Source: Campylobacterales bacterium (GTDB lineage: Bacteria > Campylobacterota > Campylobacteria > Campylobacterales > SZUA-545). Taken from it: a stretch of DNA of 5,294 nucleotides. Numbering within the stretch: position 1 is the first letter of the stretch; the number at the start of each line of letters is the position of its first letter. The position numbers and the translations under genes were made by a program. Under the pieces are notes generated by a model. That model was given only the letters and a program-made list of their open reading frames with translations. It was not told the origin of the DNA and searched no databases. The DNA lies in assembly GCA_025800305.1 (NCBI GenBank), contig JAOXRY010000161.1:1-5294 (forward strand). Reading direction: 5' to 3'. This document shows positions 1 through 5,294 of the stretch, in pieces.

Positions 1-2
1 AG

Positions 3-380
3 TTTGATAAACAGAGGTACTATCATTTTTTTGTTGATAACAATATTTCACAAATTATTTGTACTGGTGAATATGAAGACTTTGTTAATGAAATCTATTT
101 TGATGGAAAATCAGTCTATGATGATAATCAAGAAAAGATCTATTCTACAACATCATATTTTGGAAGTTCTACAGTTTTTAAAGGAATAAAAAGTAAAGAA
201 AAGGTAGATTTTTATGTTAATGATGACTTTATAGATAAAGAGAAAAAGTTTCTTCGAAGCTCTATAGTTAGTTGTATCGACTCTTATATTCATAAAGTAA
301 AAGAAGATAGGCTGAATAAACTTTTGGAAAAACCTTTAGTTGAAGAGCTTTATAAAGCAGAAGAGAATAATGATGCAAAC
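3..380 (+). other. Unrecognised N-proximal segment of the helical-repeat protein
   Basis: About 126 codons lie between the window edge and the first repeat. The first two thirds (3 to ~230) are rich in Tyr, Phe, Asp, Ser and Thr with alternating polar and hydrophobic residues (for example YYHFFVDNN, then YSTTSYFGSS), which suggests beta strands. The last third (~231 to 380) turns strongly helical and charged (KEKKFLRSS, KVKEDRLNKLLEK) and leads into the repeats. I cannot match the segment to a family. It shows that the gene has at least one other domain before the repeats, most of it probably outside the window. Confidence 0.6.
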
Positions 381-3182
381 TTTACTATCGATGATTATCA
401 AAAGCTAGGAATAGAAAAAGTCTCTCCATTAAATCTTGATAGCAAATTAGCCCAAAAGATCAATGAGGTAATTAATAGTGATCAAGCTTCTGCTTTGGAT
501 GTAAGAGATGATCCTAGAAATTTACAAAAAATAGTTACAAATTTAGCTATTCTTAAGAAAAGAGATCTAACAAAGTACACAGTAGTAGAACTTGGTGTTG
601 AGTATGATTTAAAGCAGATGAAAGATCTTGGTATTACAGAAAATCTTATAAATAGATTCTTAATGAAATCTAGGAAAGTTGATTCCTCTTTAAGTTTGAG
701 AAGATTTCTTTCTAGTTTGATCAAACTGGATAAATCTCTTGATAATAATATTTATATATTGACAAATAGTGACTATTTATCTTTAGGGCTAGATGTAGAT
801 AAAGGTATTAGTCAAGGAATTAATGATACTTTAAAAAAATCACCTTATTCAAAAGCAAAGGTTAGAAGAGAGCCAATTTTTCTTCATAGTATTGTTGATA
901 TTTTCCAACGAAGCAAAATTGGAAAAATTACCAACGAAGATCTAAATGTTTTAAATGTCAAGCTTCCTATAGGTATTGATAAAAGTAAGTTTTTAAAAGG
1001 TTTAAATAGTGTTTTAGCTATAAGAAAAAATGTAACTTCACCTATAGAGATACAAAGTGTTATAAACTCTTTGGAAAGGTTTAATCAAGCAGATAGAAAA
1101 AGAGATGGTAGATCTTTAACTATTTTTGATTATGGAACCTTAGGAGTTGATATTGCCAGTGTTAATAAAAGAGAGTTAGCTATTTTTATAAATGATAAAG
1201 AGCTGATTGTTAATCAACCTGAAAAACTCTATAAATATTCACTATTTTTGAAAAACATATTTCTAGGTAAGCTTACAAAAGAAGATCTTATAAATCTTGA
1301 ACTGGAAGAGTTTCAAGAAATATTACCTTGTATCAACTACTCTTTAAAATTAAGAAGCTTAGAAAAAATGAGAAAAAAAGAGGTAGAAAAATTAGCAAAA
1401 GTCATAAAAAACCTCCGAGAAAATAGAAGTTTTCAAATAACAAATAGAACTTTAAAAATTTTAGGAATTAAAAAACTTAATGGAAAACAATTTGCAAAAA
1501 ATAGAGATAGAAAGTTAATCGGTTTTATAAATCAATGGAAAAAAGACAAAAAACTTTCGAAAAATTGTGTAGAACACCTTCACAAATATACCGTTTCTTT
1601 GGAAAAACTTCATGAAAAAGAGTCTTTCAATAAAGGGGATCTAGCTTTAGAAGATCTGAAAAATTTAGAAGTAATTTCCTTTGACAGTAATGTTTCAAAA
1701 AAGTTTATTCAAGCTGTTAATGAAGTGATTAAAATTGACTATTCCTATACTATAGAAATTAGAGATGGAACAAAAGAATTAGATCAAATTGTTAAGTTTT
1801 TACAAACTTTAAATGGGGACTTTAAATATGCCCAATTAAGAAAAATAGGACTGCCTAGGGTTTTCTATAGTGATGAAAAGGATTTAAAAGTTCTTTTTGA
1901 TAACTATAAAGAGGTTTTTTATTCTCCATTAACTCTGGAGGTTTATATTGATTTAATTGATGATTTTTATAAAAAAGAAAAAAGAAAAAATATAAATTTT
2001 TCTCTATCAAAATATCAAAAACTTTTAAATAAAAAAATAACTAAACAGTTAGCAGAAGGTTTAAATGATTTTATTAACTCTTCAAAAAAAAGAGTTTTAT
2101 TTAAAGATCTAATGAGAGCTGCAGATGGAATAGATAAGCTTTCTCAAGGTGAAATAAGTGAAAAAGAATTTCTCTTTTTAGGTGGAGCAAGAGAAATATT
2201 AAAAAATAAATTTTTTGATTCACTGTTAAAAATCTTAAAGAAAAAAGATAAAAAAGTATATAAAATCTCTAAAGTAAATAAGATAGCCCACTCTTTAGAA
2301 AAGTTTTATAGTGTTTCCAGTGATAAAAATACACATATACTTTCTATAGAAGATATGAATAATCTTAACCTTGTAAAAAGAGAAAGATTCAAACATGTTT
2401 ACACAAAAGGGTTTTTAAATTATTTTTTTAGTTCCAATAAAGATCTAGATAACTCTTATAATTCTATCAATGCAGTGGCTTTTTATGATGATGGAAAGTG
2501 TACCCCTGAAATTATAAAAAGTGTAGGTTTCTTGAAAAATAAATCTTTAAGTGGTAAGGTTTTTTGTCAAAACTATAAAGAATTTTTTCATAGGAAAAAT
2601 CAAAAAGAGCTGGAAAAGATAATAGAAGTTTTTGAAAATATTATAGGAAATAATGTAACTTTTGAAGATCTAAAGTTCTTAGGTTTTAAAGTGAATTTAA
2701 AAAAAGAAAAAGAAAATATTGTTATTGACGATCTTAATAATAGAATTAAAGAAAAACAGTCCCAATTGAAAAAAATCCAACTTGTTAAATCCTCTATTTC
2801 TGGGAAAGATTGTGGTGGATTTATTTTTATTGAGTTAATGAACAAGTCACTTAAAAAATGTTATAATAGTGAAAATCTCAAGTTAGAGGATTCTTTTTTG
2901 GAGGAGTTTTTGCTATCAGTAGTAGATAGCACCAAACCAATAAGAGTTCGAGAGATAGAAACTGTTATAAAAAACATAAGAAAAGTAATGAATGCATCTA
3001 AAGGATTGGGAACTTTAGATGCTGAAGATTTAAATAGTCTAAAATTTACTAATGTTGATGGAAGCAGTATTAAAGAAGAGCAGATGGCTGTTATTTCAGA
3101 GCATCTACGTGCAGGGGGAAACCCGAATGCTTTTGATACACTATTAAAAAGTATTGAGGTTTCTTTTGATAGCTTAAGATAG
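3..3182 (+). CDS. Large helical-repeat protein, 5' end outside the window (function unknown)
   Basis: Seen: this frame is open from the first complete codon to the TAG at 3180-3182, giving 1059 visible residues. It has no in-frame ATG or GTG before the TTG at 324. The protein sequence continues smoothly through that TTG, so the true start lies upstream of the window. Residues from 3 to ~380 form a non-repeat part rich in Tyr, Phe, Asp and Asn. From 384 onward there are about 16 divergent repeats of 52-68 residues, each starting like T-x-x-D-L-x-x-L-G and ending in a hydrophobic/charged helix. The protein is rich in Lys, Glu, Asn and Leu, with scattered cysteines. I see no RTX nonapeptides, membrane segment or catalytic motif. 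From memory, the repeats resemble short helical repeats of giant bacterial surface proteins. Inference: a scaffold or surface protein co-expressed with the RTX protein 14 bases downstream. The C-terminus shows no clear secretion signal. Coding status is near certain; function is unknown. Confidence 0.93.
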   Translation, partial: FDKQRYYHFFVDNNISQIICTGEYEDFVNEIYFDGKSVYDDNQEKIYSTTSYFGSSTVFKGIKSKEKVDFYVNDDFIDKEKKFLRSSIVSCIDSYIHKVKEDRLNKLLEKPLVEELYKAEENNDANFTIDDYQKLGIEKVSPLNLDSKLAQKINEVINSDQASALDVRDDPRNLQKIVTNLAILKKRDLTKYTVVELGVEYDLKQMKDLGITENLINRFLMKSRKVDSSLSLRRFLSSLIKLDKSLDNNIYILTNSDYLSLGLDVDKGISQGINDTLKKSPYSKAKVRREPIFLHSIVDIFQRSKIGKITNEDLNVLNVKLPIGIDKSKFLKGLNSVLAIRKNVTSPIEIQSVINSLERFNQADRKRDGRSLTIFDYGTLGVDIASVNKRELAIFINDKELIVNQPEKLYKYSLFLKNIFLGKLTKEDLINLELEEFQEILPCINYSLKLRSLEKMRKKEVEKLAKVIKNLRENRSFQITNRTLKILGIKKLNGKQFAKNRDRKLIGFINQWKKDKKLSKNCVEHLHKYTVSLEKLHEKESFNKGDLALEDLKNLEVISFDSNVSKKFIQAVNEVIKIDYSYTIEIRDGTKELDQIVKFLQTLNGDFKYAQLRKIGLPRVFYSDEKDLKVLFDNYKEVFYSPLTLEVYIDLIDDFYKKEKRKNINFSLSKYQKLLNKKITKQLAEGLNDFINSSKKRVLFKDLMRAADGIDKLSQGEISEKEFLFLGGAREILKNKFFDSLLKILKKKDKKVYKISKVNKIAHSLEKFYSVSSDKNTHILSIEDMNNLNLVKRERFKHVYTKGFLNYFFSSNKDLDNSYNSINAVAFYDDGKCTPEIIKSVGFLKNKSLSGKVFCQNYKEFFHRKNQKELEKIIEVFENIIGNNVTFEDLKFLGFKVNLKKEKENIVIDDLNNRIKEKQSQLKKIQLVKSSISGKDCGGFIFIELMNKSLKKCYNSENLKLEDSFLEEFLLSVVDSTKPIRVREIETVIKNIRKVMNASKGLGTLDAEDLNSLKFTNVDGSSIKEEQMAVISEHLRAGGNPNAFDTLLKSIEVSFDSLR
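384..3179 (+). repeat. About 16 degenerate protein repeats, period 52-68 residues
   Basis: Repeat starts, read as the T-x-x-D/E motif, lie at 384, 570, 762, 930, 1119, 1275, 1440, 1644, 1824, 2001, 2157, 2343, 2502, 2658, 2823 (decayed) and 3018. The first position is Thr or Ser in 12 of 16, the fourth is Asp or Glu in 11, the eighth is Leu/Ile/Val in 15, and the ninth is Gly in 9. Clear openings include TIDDYQKLGI, TNEDLNVLNV, TIFDYGTLGV, TKEDLINLEL and TFEDLKFLGF. Each unit ends in a second helix, such as NLQKIVTNLAILKK, EIQSVINSL, ELDQIVKFLQTL or ELEKIIEVFENI, often followed by Gly, Asn or Asp. The copies are too diverged to show as DNA repeats. The best-kept unit is the first, which also has the V-x-x-x-N-L and I-N-x-V-I positions of the repeats I recall from giant adhesins. 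Confidence 0.82.
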
Positions 3183-3186
3183 AAAA

Positions 3187-3192
3187 AGAGGA
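3187..3192 (+). promoter_or_regulatory. Ribosome binding site AGAGGA that sets the TTG start of the RTX gene
   Basis: AGAGGA sits four bases before the TTG at 3197, inside a purine-rich run that begins over the previous stop codon. The spacing is slightly short but workable. An in-frame stop at 3170-3172 rules out any start further upstream. The first in-frame ATG (3386) would remove most of the conserved N-terminal domain. The site is therefore the main support for TTG as the start. Confidence 0.65.
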
Positions 3193-3196
3193 CCAC

Positions 3197-3451
3197 TTGG
3201 TTAAGTATCTTGATAAAAAAGTCGTAATTCAAGACGACATTAAAAAGGGTGATGCTGCTAGCGTTTTTGTTCGGCCAGGAGATAAAATTGAACTTGGTTT
3301 TGACATTGCTAGTGTTGATTTTAATATAGTTGGTGGTGATATTGTTTTTCAACTGCCTAATGGTGGAGAACTTATTTTTGTTTCAATGGCAGTTCTTGCT
3401 TTTGAAAAAGATGCACCATCTTTTGTCTCTTCAACTGGACAAAAAGTTGAA
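3197..3451 (+). other. N-terminal domain of type I-secreted giant adhesins (BapA-prefix-like)
   Basis: Residues 1-85 form a small beta-rich domain with the pattern PGD-x-I-x-L-G-F-D, then G-G-D-[IL]-V-F-x-L-P-[ND]-G-G, and ending in D-A-P-S-F. I recognise this layout from the extreme N-termini of large RTX and BapA-like proteins, where it precedes a linker and repeat modules. The domain starts directly at the TTG, which supports that start. Assignment to one named family is from memory and was not searched. Confidence 0.6.
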
Positions 3452-5294
3452 CTTTCAGATCTTATAAAAAATATCGATGAAATTGGTGAAGTTCCTGTTG
3501 ATGGCACTTTAACAAACTCCTTAGTTAAGCTAGAAAACGAATTTGCTGATGCTACTTTAGAAGATGTAACCAAGAAAAAAAGCCCTCAAGATCCTCAAGA
3601 AAACCAAGGTGTTTCCCAAAACCTTGAAGAAGCAAAAAAAGATAATGACGAAGAAGATGCTGCTAAGTTAGAAGAAGATTACACTGGATATTTTGACGCT
3701 CCTGCCAAGTCAGAATCACCAATTATAGAATACAATCCTCCAGCCCTTTCAGAAGCGGCACCTATTCCTAAGTTTTCTTCAGATAATAGTTCTTCTGTAG
3801 ACTCACAGTTAACGTTGGATGTTGGAGTATATCATAGTCAATCGGTGGTTGATGGCTCTACAATCTATGGCGGTGGTGGAAGCCATCGTTCGACAATTGA
3901 CTCTTCATCAGAAGCACAAATTGAAAAAGAGTTTTTAGATTTTAGTGATCAGAGTAAAAAACTAACAATTCATGCTGATAATCCTGAGCTTTATAGTGAT
4001 ACGTTTCTTTCCAAAGTTTTAAAAGTAAATCCAACACAGCCAGTTGGTTTCCAGTTGACGCAGATAAAACTTACTGGTTTACCTGATGATATCACTGTTG
4101 TAAATGGTGAAAAACAAGATGATGGCAGTTGGATTGTTTACAAAGAAGGAACTACAGAAGATGGTGAACCTGTAAAAGGTTTTACAATTGGAGAACAAGG
4201 TGCAGAGATTGTTTTAAAATATAATTTACCTTCTGTAACAGATGGTTATGATGGAGATCTCTTTGCTGCAAAAATTGATGTTAAATCAGAATATGACATT
4301 AATAACGTTCCTGAAGAAGAAAGAGCAGGAATAAATGAACCAGATATTAAGATCTTAGATGAAGTATCAGTAATTGCTTTAAAAATTAAAGATGCGAAAA
4401 CTGCAGATGATTATGAAATTTCTAAATCTGACATTAATCAGCTAGATATTTCTAGTTTTGAGACAGATCCTGTAACAGGATTGTCAACACCAATTAATAA
4501 AAATACTATTAAAGGGTTTGTACTATCAACAAATCCTAATGATAACTACATTATTGCATCTCAAGGAGATACTACAATTTATGGTAGTAATATTCTTGAT
4601 ACTGATGATACTTTTATTGGTCAAAATGGAAATGACACGATTCACGGTGGTTTAGGTGATGACCTTATTGAAGGTGGAGAAGGTGATGACTACCTAAATG
4701 GTGGTAGTGGTATTGATACGTTAAGTTATGAAAATGCAGATGGTTATGTAAATATTGATCTAAGTAAATCTACCCCTCAAGTGACAGGTTCTGTTGGAAA
4801 AGATACTATCGAAGGTTTTGAAAACATTAAAGGTTCTAGTCATAGCGATACATTAAAGGGTGATGCTGATGTAAATACAATTTATGGTGGTGCTGGAAAT
4901 GACTCTTTAGATGGTAACAGTGGAAATGACACTCTTTATGGAGAAAACGGAAACGATACCTTAACTGGTGGAGAAGGTGAAGATCATCTTTTTGGGCAAG
5001 GAGATAATGATACATTTCTTGGAAGTAAAGGAAATGATGTTATTGATGGTGGAGAAGGAAGTGACACATTAGACTTTAGCGGTGCTACTGGATCTATTGT
5101 TATAAATATGGGAGATGGTCAAGTATCATCTGATGATAATTCTGGTTTTGACAAAGACACTTTTACAAGTATAGAAAATATTACTGGTGGTGGTAGTGAT
5201 GATACTATTGATGGTGATGCCAATAATAATACTATTTTAGGGGGAGATGGTAGTGACACTATCAGTGGTTATTTTGGAAATGATACTTTAGATG
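3197..5294 (+). CDS. Giant RTX-type, type I-secreted adhesin-like protein, N-terminal 699 residues
   Basis: Seen: one frame stays open from the TTG at 3197 to the window edge, with no stop, so the 3' end is missing. Domains by residue: 1-85, N-terminal domain with V-R-P-G-D-K-I-E-L-G-F-D and G-G-D-I-V-F-x-L-P-N-G-G; ~110-200, acidic Pro/Glu/Lys/Gln linker; 225-228, a GGGG turn; ~256-367, Ig-like beta domain with DDGSW; 368-474, unassigned; 475-699, 15 RTX nonapeptides (GGxGxDxUx) in three blocks. There is no N-terminal signal peptide, as expected for type I secretion, where the signal is C-terminal and lies outside this window. Family knowledge: such proteins leave through an ABC transporter/membrane fusion protein/TolC channel and fold on external calcium, usually as biofilm or surface adhesins. 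Inference: adhesin rather than toxin or enzyme, because no catalytic domain is visible so far. It is translated 14 bases after the upstream gene, probably as an operon. Confidence 0.92.
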   Translation, partial: MVKYLDKKVVIQDDIKKGDAASVFVRPGDKIELGFDIASVDFNIVGGDIVFQLPNGGELIFVSMAVLAFEKDAPSFVSSTGQKVELSDLIKNIDEIGEVPVDGTLTNSLVKLENEFADATLEDVTKKKSPQDPQENQGVSQNLEEAKKDNDEEDAAKLEEDYTGYFDAPAKSESPIIEYNPPALSEAAPIPKFSSDNSSSVDSQLTLDVGVYHSQSVVDGSTIYGGGGSHRSTIDSSSEAQIEKEFLDFSDQSKKLTIHADNPELYSDTFLSKVLKVNPTQPVGFQLTQIKLTGLPDDITVVNGEKQDDGSWIVYKEGTTEDGEPVKGFTIGEQGAEIVLKYNLPSVTDGYDGDLFAAKIDVKSEYDINNVPEEERAGINEPDIKILDEVSVIALKIKDAKTADDYEISKSDINQLDISSFETDPVTGLSTPINKNTIKGFVLSTNPNDNYIIASQGDTTIYGSNILDTDDTFIGQNGNDTIHGGLGDDLIEGGEGDDYLNGGSGIDTLSYENADGYVNIDLSKSTPQVTGSVGKDTIEGFENIKGSSHSDTLKGDADVNTIYGGAGNDSLDGNSGNDTLYGENGNDTLTGGEGEDHLFGQGDNDTFLGSKGNDVIDGGEGSDTLDFSGATGSIVINMGDGQVSSDDNSGFDKDTFTSIENITGGGSDDTIDGDANNNTILGGDGSDTISGYFGNDTLD
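3524..3796 (+). other. Acidic, proline/lysine/glutamine-rich linker in the RTX protein
   Basis: Residues ~110-200 are low in hydrophobics and rich in Glu, Asp, Lys, Gln, Pro and Ser, with pieces such as KKKSPQDPQENQG (126-138) and DNDEEDAAKLEED. The segment should be disordered and separates the N-terminal domain from the external beta modules. In LapA-type adhesins this is where the periplasmic protease LapG cuts. The two Ala-Ala pairs here (155-156 in DAAK and 187-188 in EAAP) do not match the usual [TAP]-A-A-[GV] site. Confidence 0.6.
3962..4297 (+). other. Ig-like beta domain of the RTX protein
   Basis: Residues ~256-367 carry alternating beta strands (LTIHAD; FQLTQIKLTGLPDDITV; DDGSWIVYKEG; FTIGEQGAEIVLKYNLPS; AAKIDVKSEYDI). 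The order L-x-G-[LV]-P-x-x-[IA]-x-[VL], then D-G-S-W, then a hydrophobic strand pair is typical of the Ig-like modules (VCBS/cadherin/T1SS-143-type) in type I-secreted giants. Only one copy is visible. The exact family and boundaries are uncertain. Confidence 0.55.
4619..4726 (+). repeat. RTX nonapeptide block A (4 units)
   Basis: Residues 475-510 read as four consecutive nonapeptides: GQNGNDTIH, GGLGDDLIE, GGEGDDYLN and GGSGIDTLS. Units of the form GGxGxDxUx bind calcium in the turns of a parallel beta roll that folds after secretion. The last unit runs into a Y/F-rich spacer, as seen at the end of block B. Confidence 0.93.
4886..5074 (+). repeat. RTX nonapeptide block B (7 units)
   Basis: Residues 564-626 hold seven in-phase nonapeptides: GGAGNDSLD, GNSGNDTLY, GENGNDTLT, GGEGEDHLF, GQGDNDTFL, GSKGNDVID and GGEGSDTLD. 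All keep the Asp at position 6 and a hydrophobic residue at position 8. Block B is separated from block A by a 53-residue spacer (511-563) containing D-T-I-E-G-F-E-N-I-K-G-S. Confidence 0.93.
5186..5293 (+). repeat. RTX nonapeptide block C (4 units, cut by the window edge)
   Basis: Residues 664-699 hold GGGSDDTID, GDANNNTIL, GGDGSDTIS and GYFGNDTLD. The second unit has lost the Asp at position 6 (Asn instead). The block follows a 37-residue spacer (627-663) with D-T-F-T-S-I-E-N-I-T-G, which parallels the first spacer. The array continues past the window. Confidence 0.9.

Noticed and set aside
4..189. Short plus-strand reading frame with a hydrophobic start, possible small membrane peptide
   Set aside because: It lies in another frame of the large gene, begins at a weak start without a ribosome site, and its hydrophobicity follows from AT-rich codons shifted out of phase.
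2084..2091. A8 tract (and A7/T7 tracts at 833, 2031, 2423, 2699 and 3575) as phase-variation or slippage sites
   Set aside because: Runs of this length are expected by chance in lysine-rich, AT-rich coding sequence, and the frame is intact at each.
3120..3179. C-terminal type I secretion signal on the first protein
   Set aside because: The last residues (S-I-E-V-S-F-D-S-L-R) are too short and unspecific to call, and the protein lacks the RTX repeats that normally go with such a signal.
324..3182. A complete gene starting at TTG 324
   Set aside because: The frame is open upstream to the window edge with protein-like sequence and no good ribosome site before 324, so this TTG is internal.
3151..3196. 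Possible sigma-70 promoter for the RTX gene (TTGAGG at 3154 with a weak AGATAG-like -10)
   Set aside because: Neither hexamer is close to consensus, and such matches are common in AT-rich coding DNA. The 14-base gene gap favours co-transcription.
3160..3230. A frameshift that split one large gene into two
   Set aside because: The second frame begins with a typical N-terminal domain preceded by a ribosome site, and the first ends after a complete repeat. Two separate genes explain this better.
2861..3352. 163-codon minus-strand reading frame across the gene junction
   Set aside because: It is antisense to the end of one real gene and the start of the next, both with clear protein patterns. 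Its Ser/Phe/Asn-rich composition is typical of antisense shadows in AT-rich DNA.
3349..3573. 74-codon minus-strand reading frame
   Set aside because: It is antisense to the N-terminal domain and linker of the RTX protein, with no domain or ribosome site to support it.
3656..3763. LapG protease cleavage site in the linker (Ala-Ala pairs in DAAK and EAAP)
   Set aside because: Known LapG sites read [TAP]-A-A-[GV]. Neither pair matches, so I do not claim LapG control.

Overview
The window is AT-rich, Gram-negative-type bacterial DNA that is coding almost end to end on the plus strand. It holds two large genes in the same direction, each cut by a window edge. I see no RNA gene, insertion sequence, CRISPR array or terminator, and no convincing promoter. 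The AT bias, the lysine/asparagine-rich proteins, the TTG start and the giant RTX protein would fit a Campylobacterota (Arcobacter/Sulfurimonas-like) genome, but that is a weak inference and other AT-rich Gram-negatives are possible.

Region 1 (3-3182) is the 3' part of a large gene with no start codon in view. The reading frame is open from the first full codon, so the TTG at 324 that a gene caller would choose is an internal leucine codon. The first ~120 residues are aromatic and probably beta-rich, and I do not recognise them. From ~384 to the stop, the protein is a chain of about 16 degenerate helical repeats with a mean period near 59 residues. Each opens with a T-x-x-D/E-(L/Y)-x-x-L-G-(I/V) motif and closes with an amphipathic helix. 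They resemble the short helical repeats (D-Y-x-x-x-G-[IV]-x-x-V-x-x-x-N-L ... I-N) that I recall from very large bacterial surface proteins.

Region 2 (3197-5294) starts 14 bases after the stop of region 1, from a TTG behind an AGAGGA ribosome site, and runs off the window. It encodes the first 699 residues of an RTX-type, type I-secreted giant protein. In order these are: an N-terminal domain like those of BapA-type and other type I-secreted adhesins, an acidic disordered linker, an Ig-like beta domain, an unassigned segment, and glycine/aspartate calcium-binding nonapeptides in three blocks separated by related spacers.

The 14-base gap and shared strand indicate one transcript. The simplest reading is a cell-surface adhesin locus in which a helical-repeat protein is made together with an RTX adhesin. 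The role of the first protein, and whether it is exported, cannot be told from this window.
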